A DNA stretch of 64,000 bases. It comes from Epichloe hybrida. Its lineage: Eukaryota > Ascomycota > Sordariomycetes > Hypocreales > Clavicipitaceae. Under the pieces are notes generated by a model that saw only the letters and a list, made by a program, of their open reading frames with translations, ran no database searches and was not told the DNA's origin. Positions 10,180 through 21,964 of this stretch are shown piece by piece (positions within the stretch are counted from its first letter, which is position 1; each line of letters opens with the position of its first letter). The DNA is taken from positions 62,001 to 126,000 of the forward strand of contig JAFEKR010000059.1 of the NCBI GenBank assembly GCA_019022495.1, written 5' to 3'. The position numbers and the translations under genes were made by a program.

Positions 10180-13100
10180 ATAATAATGTTATAAGTCCTT
10201 TTCTAGAACGTAAATAAGAAGAATAAACTAGTATATATAGCACTCTATTACTAGACTAATATAGATGTGATTATAATCTAAGAATAGGAACACACAAGAA
10301 ACCTATAGCCCCTAGCACTAGGCCTCGCCTAGTTTTAACTTATGTATTACGATAGATGTAATGTAGTATATATAAATAAAAAACATAGAGTAAGGTTATG
10401 GTTAGCCTAGGGAGGGACTAACTAGTTACTAGTAAAGCTATAAGGAGTTAATATTTACTCCCTTTACTTAGAGGGATATAGTAATAACTAGAACACCCCT
10501 ATTTGCATAATTAACCTAGAGGAGCCCTATAACTAAAGTATATTTATAGGTAACTTTAACTAAAAGCACCCCCTCTAGGATAAGCTAGATAGGAAAACTA
10601 ATAGAGCAGATAAACTACTAGAGTTTATAGACTAGTAGAGGCTTAGACTTATCACACCCTAGGGCAAGCCTATAAGATAACATAAAGATAATAAAGATAG
10701 CACTATTAATCTAGCATAGGCTACGCTAGATATTAGAGTCTACTATAAAGGCGCTAAAGATATCCCTAGATCTAACTATATCCCATAACTAATTAGTATC
10801 TTTAATAAATAGTAGGAAGCTATCCCCTAGGTCCTTAGATATATATAGGGAGCTATAAACTAACCACACATAAAGGCGGAGGCTATAATTAGACTCTAGC
10901 CTAAGAACGCGCTAGACCTATGTAATAAAGAGAGAATAGATAACTATATAATATAGCTTATTATAAGCCTATAATAGATTACGGATAAGGTAGTCCTAAA
11001 GAAGGCCTAGGGACTCCCTAGCCTAGAGGTATAGTAGTTAAGGAAAGCCTAAGAGTTAGTTAGTAAAGCAAGGCAAGCTAAGAGATAATAGAGATACTAG
11101 AGGACTAATGTAAACTAGCAAGCCTATACTAAGGTAAATAAGGACTAAGAACGTGTTATAAGGGAAGAGAAAAGAAACGTATAGAGGGATGTATTATAAA
11201 AGGCTAATATATAGGAAAAAGATAGAGGGGTCTAGAGGCTTAAGAGATAGGCCTAGCTTTGAAGCTAGGCCCCCCCGGAGCTCCCTAGACTCCCTAAGCT
11301 AGAAAGAAGCGAAAATAACCTTAACCTAGCTACTACACATAATAATAAGGCTAGTATACTAGCATAAAGATTCTTCCCTAAGCTAACGGTAGACCTCTTA
11401 TATATACTAGACCTCTCCTTCCTAGAGCTAGAAAACGCACTATTACTAAACAAAGAATAATTTAGGCAAGAGAAGATTAATAATATCCTAGTAAATATAG
11501 CTAGTTAGAAGGCACTAAGGGATAATAAACTCCTAGTAGGCCTTATTAAAGCCTATAATAACCTGGCTAAAGATGCTATAGCTAGGCTCCTAAATGTAGT
11601 CCTAGAAATAAGATACTTCCTAGCCCGCTTCTAAACTATAAGGGTAGTGGTAATTAGGAAACCTAGTAAAACCACTAAGGAAATAAGGAAAGCTAATGTA
11701 TAAAGACTAATCTTACTACTTAATATAGTAGGAAAGATTATAGAAGTAGTAATAGTAAAGTAACTTATAGCCTTTGCTAAGGTAAAGGGGCTACTCCCTA
11801 AACTCTAGATAGGTAATAGGATAAACAGATTAATAGAAACCGTAATAAAAGTCCTTATTAAATACATTAGGGAGGCCTAGGGTAAGGGTAGTATTGCCTT
11901 ACTAGCGTAAATAGACATATCTTTAGCGTTTAATAAAGTTAGCTACCTATACCTAATACACTTACTTATAAAGATAGGAGTCTTATAATAGCTAATAGTA
12001 GTAATATAAAGCTTCCTCATAGATAGAATAAGCTAGCTTAGCTTTAATAGAGGACTCTCTAGACTATTTATAATTAAGGCTAGCACCTTATAGGGTTTAC
12101 CCCTCTCCCTAATCCTCTTCTTACTTTACTTAGTAGAGCTCTATATTTGCCTCTAGGCTATTCTAGGTATAGTAGCTATAGGATTTATAGATAACATAAA
12201 TATAGTAGCCTTTAGTAAGAATATAGCATAGACCTAGAGGAGACTAGAGGCTATGTAGAAGATCTATAAGGAATAGGTAAAGTAAGTAAGAGTTAAGTTT
12301 AACCTAGCTAAAACTAAACTTATATACTTTAGTAAGTCTTATAGACTTCCCTAGGCTAGAGTCTAACTTAGAGTAGAGGAGATAGTGCTTATAGAATTAT
12401 ATAGATTCCTAGGAGTGTAAGTTAATAGAAAACTTAACTAGAGCGCTTATAGAAATATCCTTAAGGGTAAGCTAGCCTAGTAATAGCTTATACTCTCTAA
12501 GCTAGTAGTATTAGCCTAGGGATATAGCTTTAGAGATACTAGACTTCTATATATATAAGTAGTCTGGCCTATCCTTACCTATAGAGCAAGCGCTTACTAC
12601 ACCCTTACTAAGAAGGGAGGAAAGCTAAGAGAAGTAGTAAAAAGCTTTATAGTAAATTAATTAGCCTGCCTCTAGATTGTTGCAAGGGCGTTTAAGGCTA
12701 TACCTATTATATAACTAGAGGTTAAGACCTGCGTCCCCCCCCTTAACCTCTACCTAAATAAGATAAAGTAGAGGTTTAAAGATAGAATTATTAATAGTAG
12801 GATAGTAAGGATAATCTAAGCTATAGCTAACTTAGTTATAATGGTACTATACTATAGGAGAAGACCCTTACCTATTAATAATAAGCTAGATATAGATATA
12901 GACAAGGAATAGAAGAAATATTAGGAGGACTAGCATAATAAGGAGAGGCTAGCCTAGAGTAAACGCATTAGAGAACTAACTAAAGACTAACTACCCTCCT
13001 ATAACCTAAAGGAAATCTAGGAATTCCACACTAACATAGACAAGCATATCTCTTTAATAATTATCTAACTATATATAGGAAAGATAGGCCTAAATAAGTT

Positions 13101-13390
13101 CCTATTCTAAAGAAAGGTTCCTAGGGTGGTTTTGCCCCTATATAGCTATAGTTAAGCTATAGAAGACTAATACTATATACTAGTTAATTATAGTAAATAT
13201 AACCATAGGTGACCTTAGTAGTAATAGCCCGCTAACGCATGGGAGGCAAGGCTAGCCCTAAACAAACCTTAAAAAGCAAAATATTTAGCTAAATAGTTCC
13301 TTAGTATAAGATAACTCTAATATTACTTATTAGCATAGGAGCTAGCTATAAGATAGCTCGGAATACCTCTAGACCTAGGCTAACTTTATT
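10180..13390 (+). pseudogene. LINE ORF2 (endonuclease + reverse transcriptase), decayed
   Basis: Endonuclease: GNFN at 10548-10560, ahead of KHPLxDKLDRK and later STINLA, corresponds to the GDFNxHHPxW block; SNYIP near 10770 corresponds to SDH. Reverse transcriptase: xIDISLAFNKVS at about 11911-11950 (motif A), L*GLPLSLILFLLYLVEL near 12090-12145 (motif B), and GFIDNINIVAFS at 12181-12216 (motif C, with the second catalytic Asp read as Asn). The C-terminal part (about 13080-13380) keeps a decayed Cys/His segment reading YHILV-like sequence followed by NYSKYNHR. All motifs lie in one frame broken only by transition-type stops. It would have nicked the target and copied the element RNA. Confidence 0.85.
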
Positions 13391-13795
13391 AACAGATAGA
13401 AAACCTTCTAATTATAAATCTAGCATAGGGGACAGAATAAACGGTGTAGGCATGGAGGTAGGCTAGGGGAGGGACTAATTTTATAATTCACAATTATAAT
13501 AGAGAACATTTAGGTCTAGAACTATTATCAGATTAATTTTAACTATAAACTCTAGGTATTATAAGTCCTACTAGCCCGCCACTACCCTTACTCTAAACCA
13601 AAATTAAGCTATTACCTTATTCCTCCTCTAGGAGGGGGGTTATACCTATAGCTACCTAGTTATAACTTTTCGTAGGGATAATAGCAAGTAGGAGACAGTT
13701 CGTCTCCGCTACACGCGCGTTAAGGCATGTAAGCTAAAAGATAAGCTTAGTATACTATTCCTTAGAGGAACTAGCCTAGTCTAGGCCCGCTACTA

Positions 13796-16574
13796 GAGTT
13801 CTGCTAATCGGAGCTGTACGGAAAAACCGCAATAATCCGTACCCATAATTGTGATGCGCCCACATCCCACATCCCACCCCTCCGCACCTAATTTATATGG
13901 GGCGCCATGGCAAAAAAAATATCACGTAATATCGCAAGGCTACGCAAGGCAGTCCGCCCACCTGCCCGGCCAGGCGAATTTCTTCCTCCTTTAATATTAA
14001 TTATTATAATCAATAAACTCATTAATAACACAATAATCTTTACTACTATTAGCTCTTAAGCTATATTCCTACTTTCACAATGCCTTAGATTATTCGTAAT
14101 ACCTATATTTACAATAATATCATTATGCCTTATGGCGCAGAGCTTGATTAACACCATAAAGGCAATAATATCCCTAAACTACCCACTTCTCCGTAGTTTA
14201 GCATATTTAATAAGCTCTATACCTTTCTATAGTAATAGGGCCGTACAAATAGTATGGCCTTTATTAAGAAATCCAGCAGTAATTATCACAAAGTCAATAG
14301 GGCACGCATAGCAACATACATCTTGCTTTATTATAACCGTAGCCACCGGCAGCCTTCTAAATCCCTAGGGATTTATTAGGCAGCTACTTACCTTGCTAAC
14401 TACCCATTTTGATTACGCGCAAGCTATAACTAGTAGATGAATAACACTTAGTTATACACTATAATCCCTAGAAAGCATTATTATAATCACAGGCGTTCCC
14501 TAGACCCTATAGCTTATCCTATCTATCGCTGCCATACAGTAGCACACAAGGCTTTAATTCGCAAGATAACGCTGCTACAGGGCGTTTAGGCCCGTAAGGC
14601 CACCGAATTATTACGCCTTAAGCACCTAGATATACTAATCATAGCTAAGGATATCTCTAATAAGCGTTAATTAGTGCGTTAAGAAGCCCTAGGGCTTCAC
14701 TCAGGCACACAACGCTTTGTGAAGGCCTTATAAGATAAGGGCTACCCTCATAGACTTAGTTTTAATAATAATAATCAACTGCAAGCCGCCCTCTAGACTA
14801 CATAAGAATGCCTTAATAAATAGAAGCATTTCCCTTATATTATTAGAATTAACAACACATATAAGACTAACCGCTTTAGGCTTCATATAATAGTAATTAC
14901 TACTATCATAGCTTATAACATAATCATAAACATTAGCTTTGGATTACTATTATCTAAGACAGAGCAGAGCTACGAGTGGCTTCTTATAATATTTAATGCG
15001 GTGCGTGAAGAGCACTATATTAAGGCCCCTTCTGTTATCCTTACAGATATAGAAAAGGCACTAAAAAACGCCCTAAAGACTATTTTTCTAATAACACAAC
15101 AGTAGCTTTGCATTTAGCACCTTATTGCTTGCGTTCGGGCCCGAATTCTTTGTAACTAGAAGGGCCTTAAAGAAGGTGCCGCGAAGGTTACAAATAATAC
15201 CTCATAAAAGGCCTTTGATAATAGCCCTACAGGCCTTATAAAGGTATTTACAAAGCTTATATACGCTGACTAGCTTATAACCTTCTAGAGTATTTAGAAT
15301 AATATAATGCGCACGTATAATCCACAGTAAAATAACATTCTTTGATATATCGAAGACTAGTGGTTCCCCTAGCGCGAGCAATAGGCGTTTTGTTTTATAG
15401 GATTCTATCGCAATTTTAGCTAGCATACTAACAGTCCTACTAAATTAGCTCATAAGAACTTAAAGTCTTACTTAATTGTAAGCACAGGCAATCTCTTTTA
15501 CATCTTCCTTATAACAAAACAAATGCTTCAATCAATCCTCCGAAAATACAAAGAACATGTCGTAATTAATAATATAAGGCTTCGGAAGTAATATATTAGA
15601 AGGGATTAGCTTAGTGGGCTTCCCTTACAAATATCCTCCAAGGCTATTAAATTAATAAATCAGCAACATCATCAAGCTTGTGCCTCGCGAGCTAGCCAAA
15701 TTCGGCTATTATCATGCGATTCGCCCTGTTAATTTCAACAGCAATTTGCTCTCCTATGTGCTCACATGCTTATTAACCTTTATAACCGCAGTCTATATCT
15801 CATAAAGGAAGCTGTATATCCTCGCTAGTAGCTATAAAGGCCCTTAGTATGTTAGTAATTAAGATAATAAGGGATATACACTTTATATTAAGCTTACATT
15901 AATTAACAGGATTCATATAATCTAATGCTTTAAATCCTTAACCCTATTTACATCAGTCAGTAACAAGAGCCTTATAACAAACGCGATAAGACTACTATAA
16001 TTACAGGGGATTAGGCTACCTTACAGGGCTCTTTTTAGGTTATTATACCACAAAGACCGCAGCTTCCGGCCGCCTGTAGCCCCCGTTAGCTAAATCATAG
16101 TATATAACGCACATTAACGCAAGCGGAGGTGGTAGAAGCGGCATCGCGAGGGACGCGTAGCAGGGGTAGAGGCCATGGTTAGTCTCAAAGAGGTTTAAGA
16201 GGCTATATAACTACTAGGGCAACGTAATCATCAGCAAGATAAGCTATAGAAGAGCCACCTATATCGCTAGCTAATAAGGGAGGTTGCTAATTAAATTATA
16301 GTTATAATATAACGCCTCAGAGGCCGGATAAACTAGTCGGACTAATCAATGTGTACACATTCAAAGAAAACACTGGAAATCGCGTTTTTAAGCAAATTGG
16401 CTGTAGCTGTAATTAAATTGATGATAATAACAGACTTTATTATGTGTGCGGCGGTAATATGCCATAACTGTAGGTGTGATTTACGTGTGGGTGTGTGGTA
16501 AGTAACCTTTCTATCCGAAAACGGCTAGTCATAGCTGTGACGGTTTTTCCGTACAGCTCCGATTAGCAGAACTC
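13796..16574 (+). mobile_element. MULE DNA transposon, 34-bp perfect TIRs, 9-bp TSD
   Basis: The ends are inverted repeats: 13796-13829 (starting GAGTTCTGC) and 16541-16574 (ending GCAGAACTC) match over 34 of 34 bases. The 9-bp duplication CCGCTACTA flanks it (13787-13795 and 16575-16583). A 9-bp duplication together with the transposase below assigns it to the Mutator-like superfamily. It is inserted in the 3' part of the LINE, so it is younger than the LINE. Intact TIRs and TSD next to a nonsense-ridden gene suggest that RIP acted mainly on the coding interior, or that selection or recency kept the ends. Confidence 0.92.
14080..16190 (+). pseudogene. MULE transposase, nonsense-mutated
   Basis: A single frame from ATG 14080 (MP*IIRNTYIYNN...) runs about 2.1 kb with no frameshift seen, broken only by TAG/TAA/TGA codons of the RIP type. 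The catalytic core region reads FGLLLSKTEQSYEWLL, then APSVILTDIEKALKNAL and QQ*LCI*HLIA, which corresponds to the MULE core (second Asp in the TDxE/TDREKAL block, and the LCxWH block). Near 15708-15770 is CDSPC*FQQQFALLCAHML, a SWIM-type C-x-C...C-x-H zinc finger usual for MULE transposases. The enzyme would cut at the TIRs. It cannot be made in this state. Confidence 0.85.
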
Positions 16575-16583
16575 CCGCTACTA

Positions 16584-17990
16584 AGGCGCTTTGTTTCTTC
16601 TTTACCTGATTACTAGCGTAGAGCTTCTTAACCTAGTCCTAGAAGCCTTCTAGAGTCTATTAAGGAGGACATTAGAGCTAGAACAGACCTACTACTAGGC
16701 TAAAGCAGACTTACCTCACCTCTATTAGCTATAGAAGCCTAGGTCTTAACTAACTACTAGTGCTTATTCTAGTTACTAGATATATTTAGCTATATAGCAG
16801 ATTAGACACAAAACTAAGCTAGAATAGAGGTAATTATTACCTAGTGGTATTAATAGTTCCGAACCTAATAGTCGAAACACATGTTAGTAGCCGCCCCTAT
16901 CTAGTGAGTTAGCCCTATTACTAAGCTAGAGCAGGGCTGACTTACTAATAATAAGATAGCACTAATACCTAAGGTCCTAAATTAAATAAGACTTATAGGA
17001 CATATATTAGACTTCTCTTAGTACACTAAGCTAAGGCGAATTAGCAGCGGACTAGGCCTAGAATAGAGGTAAATATGACTTATAGATAGACCTTTTTCTA
17101 TTACCTATGCGTATTGCTTCTTAGTTATAGACTTCCTTAGGAAGTTCTTATACTTGTAAGATTCCTAGGTAGATTAGAGTTAGATAAGTAGTGACACTAG
17201 AGTACTTATAGCTTCTAGCGCTATTATGCTAGATTTGTTCTAAATCTATAGCAAATATTAGTAAATAACCTAACCCTAGCCTAGGATAGCCTTAAATAGC
17301 TAGAAAGAAAAGAAGAACCTATAGGAAGTTTAATATAAAGAGAAGAAAGAGACTAGGACCCTAGGGGGGGGAGAGCTCTCTTTTATACCTACGGAGGGGG
17401 GGGGGGATAATTCAGATAACTTGCTTAAAAACAAAGCATAACGCGATTAACGAATCTAACAACACATAAGCAATCTCAACCTAGGACTATACTAGTCTAG
17501 GGCTATAACTACCCTCCCCCTATGCTAATTAAATAAAACTAGGTGCTTAGACTTTACTAGACATATAAGGCGGAGGCAGGCTAGAGATAGCTAAAAAGTA
17601 GGGCTATAGAAGAGTTAGCGTGAAAGTAAATAAGAAGTGAATTAACATTATAAATCTAGATTTACTTTACCCTAGCCTAAAGCAAAGAGACTTAGGATAG
17701 ATATGTTATTACACTAGAATAGGACTAGAAGGGGCTTATTTTATATATTTTTCCTTTCTTTTTTCTTTTTAATAGGATAAGGCTAGCGTAAGCTAGTAAT
17801 AAACACCTATAATAGGAAACACACTAAGCGGCGTAGACCTGTCACAGGGCTAGCGCTGGCCTGTACATAGACGTAAGGGGGTTTTTCTTCCTAGTATAGG
17901 GTTTTCCCTTTTGACTTAGTAGTAGGAGTACTAGTAATAGCTATCTATAGAGCTAACTAGCGTAAATAATATATATATATAAAAGTATTA
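16584..17990. repeat. Decayed sequence between MULE and LINE tail
   Basis: The sequence resumes the LINE after the MULE target duplication and runs to the LINE tail. No protein motif is recognised. It contains G-runs at about 17365-17373 and 17395-17406. It most likely represents the LINE 3' untranslated region, although a further unrecognised insertion cannot be excluded. Confidence 0.5.
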
Positions 17991-18100
17991 AATTAAGATA
18001 AATTAAGATAAATTAAGATAAATTAAGATAAATTAAGATAAATTAAGATAAATTAAGATAAATTAAGATAAATTAAGATAAATTAAGATAAATTAAGATA
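17991..18100 (+). repeat. LINE 3' tail, AATTAAGATA x11
   Basis: Eleven perfect decamers close to the 3' end of the LINE, just before its 13-bp target duplication. Several LINE clades end in short tandem repeats made during reverse transcription, which explains the position. Confidence 0.9.
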
Positions 18101-18150
18101 AATTAGGTATTATATAAGTATTATAAGCTAATTATACTTTAAATTCCTTA

Positions 18151-19041
18151 GATTACTTAATAAATAAATAAACTACGATTTTTTTTTATTAAAATATTAT
18201 TTTAAAAACTAATATATAGTTTTATATTACTTATATTATACTTAAAAGCTTTTATAATAAGTAAAGCCTTTCATTTAAATAATATAAATAATATTATTTA
18301 CTTATTTATTTATTTATACTATTTTTATTTAACTTTTTATTCCTAAATTACTCTTTTTTAACTTTAGATTTTATAAAAGAAAAGAAAAGAATTTAAGATA
18401 TTTAAAAAGAATATATATTAAATCTAAAAAAATAACTATTATTCTAAATAAAAGTTATAATATTAATATTAAATTTAAGGTATATTAAAGTTTAATTATG
18501 GTTTCTTAATGTAATTATTTAGATTTATAATATATTATTTTATATTATTTAAAAAGGTATATATAGGGTATTTTTTAGTAATAAAAAGTCTTATTTAAAA
18601 TAATAAAAATATAATTATAAGAAAATAAATATATAGTTAATATAATATCTTATAATATATAAAAAAGTTTAAAGAATCTAATTAACCTTATAAACTTACT
18701 ATATATACCTTATACTAGAAGATATAACTAATAGTCTAAAAGATAGGAAATTAAGATATTTAATAGTAAATTTAATAAAATACCTATTATAAAAACCTTT
18801 ATATTAATCTAATAGAGAAAAATCTTAAGTATATTATAAGATATTAATATACCCCACTCTTTTTTCCTTCTTACATTACATTTGTAATGTTTGTAATATA
18901 ATGTAATGTAATTACACATTACATTACATTACATTACATTACATTACACATTACATTACATTACACATTACATTACATTACATTACATTACACATTACAT
19001 TACATTACATTACATTACATTACATTACATTACATGCTCTG
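18151..19041. mobile_element. Right end of a hAT element (split by the LINE)
   Basis: AT-rich sequence ends in a long array of ATTAC pentamers and then TACATGCTCTG, i.e. CAGAGCATGTA on the minus strand, the same CAGAGC terminus as the hAT element at 1725-4018. A block at about 18829-18855 matches 3860-3890 of that element. The LINE entered this element, so the left part lies before 8718, probably including the minus-strand hAT gene. The left terminus and its 8-bp duplication (expected CTCCTAGG, as at 19042-19049) were not found in the window. Confidence 0.7.
18873..19034. repeat. ATTAC pentamer array
   Basis: Runs of ATTACATTAC interrupted by TTACACATTAC junctions. It has the same subterminal position as the ACTAC array of the other hAT element, differing by one base per unit. 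Confidence 0.95.
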
Positions 19042-19896
19042 CTCCTAGGGGTACTATATAAGTAATATATATATAAGTTACCTTAGGTTAAAGATAATTT
19101 ATAGTAAAGGTAAAATACTAGAAGGTATAAAATAATCTTTATAATTAACTCTTTAATATAATATATTAATATTTACTACTTATTTATATACTTTTATACT
19201 TTATATACTTACTTAGCTTCTTTATTAATTTCTAAATTTTCTAGTAATTACTTATTATTAAGCTAGGTAATATTATCCCCCCCTAGTATATAGCTTAATT
19301 TATAGCTTAAATTCATAATAGTTAGTAAAAATATTACATATAAATACTATATCTTACTATACTTTAACCTCACTTTACTAATAGCTTTTACTTTCTTACT
19401 TAATTATTATATTTTATATAAACTTATTTATATAAAGTAGTTTATAAGGCCTAAATATTATATATAACTATAATTACTAGAATATGCGGGATCCTGTCCG
19501 CTCTCCTATAGTTAAGCTAGTAAGGGGCAGATTAGTAGTTAGGTCGGTGACAACCAGCGAACACCGGCTGTTGTATGTTTTTTTGCTATTTCGTTACAAC
19601 ACATCTTTCCTTGCATTCTTTGACTAATTTGATTTCAACCATTTGACATGGCTCATCGCTCCGTCTATCTGGCCAAGTCTCGTGCCGCTACAAGCCAACG
19701 CGCTCATTTCGCCATCTTCATTCCAAACACTACGAGTGATATCAAGGATCTGAGCAAAGAATTTTTCCGAGTTGGTTAAATAACAGGGATATTGTCACGG
19801 TCACTGCATGTATCCACTCTTCCCCACCGTAGCTAGGCATCGAATGTAGATTTTTCAACCTTTTCCTGTCTCAAACACATTCCTAGCATCATAAAC
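19042..19896. other. Boundary from AT-rich repeat to gene island
   Basis: AT-rich sequence without genes runs to about 19,480 and then changes abruptly to balanced composition near 19,490-19,560. The stretch 19,560-19,896 is the presumed promoter of the phosphotransferase-like gene. No clear TATA element was picked out. Confidence 0.6.
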
Positions 19897-20914
19897 ATGG
19901 TCACCAATCGAGAACTCAACGACCGCCGAGAGCCCGGTTGCTCTGCGGTCCTCGCCGACAAGAAGTATTTCAATGTGGGTGGCTTCTTCATGAAGCGAAC
20001 TCTGCGACGGCACGAGTGGCAGTCAACCTCCGACAACGTTGTCATAGTCCCTCCGACGACCTATCCCCAGCGGTGGAAAACAGATGCCGCGATTCTTGGA
20101 TTTCTTCGCAAAATGACCAACATTCCTCTTCCACCCGCCGAGTGCACATTCGAGGACGACGGAGCCTTCTATTTTCCAGTCTCAGTTCGTAGAGGGTGTC
20201 AGCATGCGGGAACTGGAGCAGAAGGACAAGGAGGTGGTGATGAAGGAAGTAGAGCAGCATGTAGCAACTCTGCGGACCCTCCGATCCGAGTTCCCGGGAG
20301 TACCCGGCGAATCTCTTCTATGCCCGCCTCAACGGGTGGCCAACAATCAATGGAAGATCAATAGCTGCTGGCGACCGAAGGCGATCAAAGGGGATTATGT
20401 CTTCTGCCACAACGACCTGGGGCAACATAACGTGATAGTAGATCCTCATACACTCAAGATACAGGCCATCATCGATTGGGAATTCGGGGCTTTCTGGCCT
20501 CGGTGGTTTGAAACGCCGTTCTGGAAACGTCCTGGCCCGAGTGTTGCTCTTGATGGGGAAGAGGATGATGTGCAACGATGCCGTGACTGGCTCATGAGGC
20601 ACTGTGAGGAAAGTAGAAATGCCTTTAGGTGGCACGGGGGCAAGATCGAGTCAGGCCGGCTCTTGACGACACGTGCGGGCGCGACCGCAGACTGCATGTG
20701 TGCCAAGTTCAAGAAATTTCACAATGACAAGTTGGCGCGATGGATGGCCTGGTTGGCGAGGCGTTGGCAGGTTGCAATGGAAGAAAGCATCATGGTGAGT
20801 ATGATATTGCCTGGAGTGGCAAGAACAGGTCAAAGACTCTGTATTTCGATAGGTTCGTCGCCTGTCAGACCCTTGGACTTCAAAAGGCGCAGCCTCGCGT
20901 CAAGGAAGTCTTGA
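19897..20914 (+). pseudogene. Aminoglycoside-phosphotransferase-like protein with frameshift
   Basis: Two plus-strand frames together encode one fungal APH/ChoK-like kinase domain. Frame one (from ATG 19897) carries the N-terminal lobe through FEDDGAFYF. Frame two resumes with FVEGVSMRELEQ (about 20186) and continues past the catalytic loop FCHNDLGQHN, with HxDxxxxN (HND at about 20407-20415), and IIDWEFG, the metal-binding DxE-type segment. The frame changes between about 20165 and 20190. CCAG and TCAG occur there, but no donor fits without deleting conserved residues, so a one-base indel (mutation or assembly error) is favoured over an intron. The 3' end overlaps the convergent phosphatase gene (20830-20914). 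A GTGAGT donor at 20793 may mean the true 3' end is spliced. The substrate is unknown; in fungi this family is broad and mostly uncharacterised. Confidence 0.7.
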
Positions 20915-21456
20915 TATTGCCGCTTTGCAATCTTCTTGTCCTTGTCCTGCCAAACTTGATGCCCGACAGCCTCCCAGACGCGCAGTTGGCCGATGAAATT
21001 TGCGCTTGGCCTCACCTTTCGCTTCTCCTTCACTTCGGCTAGGGCTTCGTCAAGGCCCAGATTGTACTTGCGCATGAGATAGGCTATCACGATGGACGCA
21101 GAACGGGAGACACCTGCTCTACAATGAACGAGCACGTTTTCGTCGTCTCTGCAAGAGTGTTCTTCAATAAAGTCGCAGACATCGCTCATGAATAGAAGCA
21201 GATCCATGGTTGAGCTGTCTAAACACGGGATGTACAGGTGGTTGGCCTCGGGCACTATGCTTCGGATCGACGGGGTGCCCCATTTCCCATGGCGGGCATC
21301 CATGAGCGAAACGACGGCGGTTATGTTGTTTGCTCGAAGAGTATTCGGATCCAGCGTACTGAACAGATTGCCAATGAAGATGTGTGGCCGTATCTCCGAT
21401 ATAGATGGTTTTGCCAACGACATTAGCTCTCGGATCGATGGATTTGGCTCATGCAT
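20830..21456 (-). CDS. Dual-specificity protein phosphatase
   Basis: An uninterrupted 208-aa protein. The signature HCxxGxxRS is complete: H111 CRAGVSRSA, with catalytic Cys112 and phosphate-loop Arg118. Asp80 in the IPCLDSS segment is the likely general acid. This is the compact DSP fold (tyrosine and serine/threonine phosphatase) without extra targeting or docking domains, so it is probably soluble and cytosolic or nuclear. The basic C-terminal tail (KDKKIAKRQYQDF...) follows the domain. ATG 21456 is chosen because the preceding sequence has no conserved character. It is convergent with the phosphotransferase-like gene and their 3' ends overlap. Its substrate is not predictable. Confidence 0.92.
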   Translation of the reverse strand: MHEPNPSIRELMSLAKPSISEIRPHIFIGNLFSTLDPNTLRANNITAVVSLMDARHGKWGTPSIRSIVPEANHLYIPCLDSSTMDLLLFMSDVCDFIEEHSCRDDENVLVHCRAGVSRSASIVIAYLMRKYNLGLDEALAEVKEKRKVRPSANFIGQLRVWEAVGHQVWQDKDKKIAKRQYQDFLDARLRLLKSKGLTGDEPIEIQSL

Positions 21457-21964
21457 CGTGACGATGGCTTGCAGTCAGAATGCTGAGTAGAGGTGAGCCG
21501 TGTTTCCTAATCTCTTGTGGTACTAGGCTGCAGGAGCCTTGAAGGTCAGTCGCAAAGATTCCCCGCATAATTAAATAAGGGATATTCGCCAAAGCGCCCA
21601 AGCTCGTCGCTGGCTCGAAAGCTCTGGAGTCGCCAAAATTCCAAATATATTTGCGACGTATTGTTCCATCGTTACAACTATGGTCCTGCGCGAAAGCTGC
21701 TTCCTCCCCTGTCTTGAAAATTGCACGTGGCAAATTCTTTTTTTCTATGAGACGCGAAGTTGGTGGGTTTCGTGACAGCCCCGCAAATCACATAAACGAC
21801 TTGCAATAATGGAGTTACGTCTGCCCCTTTTAAGCCGAGTTACTGGCAACATGTTTTGGGCTTACGGTTGAGCTTGAACCGTTCATAAATCAACTATTGC
21901 CTGTTATGAGTCCTCCTTTTTACCGCTTGCAACCAAGTCGATATCAGTCAACCATTTATCCAAC

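Larger units (their letters stand above)
8719..18137 (+). mobile_element. Tad1-like LINE, RIP-decayed, with a MULE inside it
   Basis: A 13-bp direct repeat, TTTAAATTCCTTA, flanks the element (8706-8718 and 18138-18150), the long variable duplication typical of target-primed reverse transcription. The order is ORF1 with zinc knuckles, ORF2 with APE-type endonuclease, reverse transcriptase and a Cys/His tail, then a 3' region ending in AATTAAGATA repeats. Excluding the 2779-bp MULE and its extra 9-bp duplication, the element is about 6.6 kb, a normal LINE length. Nonsense codons throughout mean it is dead. It is inserted in sequence that ends as a hAT terminus at 19041. Confidence 0.85.

Noticed and set aside
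11265..11453. Minus-strand 62-codon frame within the LINE
   Set aside because: Antisense to LINE ORF2; low-complexity Ser/Leu product, a shadow of the decayed gene.
20160..20190. Small intron explaining the phosphotransferase frame change
   Set aside because: Acceptor-like CCAG/TCAG exist, but every available GT donor would remove the conserved FEDDGAFYF segment, so a frameshift is preferred.
21449..21733. Minus-strand frame of 94 codons upstream of the phosphatase
   Set aside because: It overlaps the phosphatase start region in another frame and has no conserved features; likely leader sequence.
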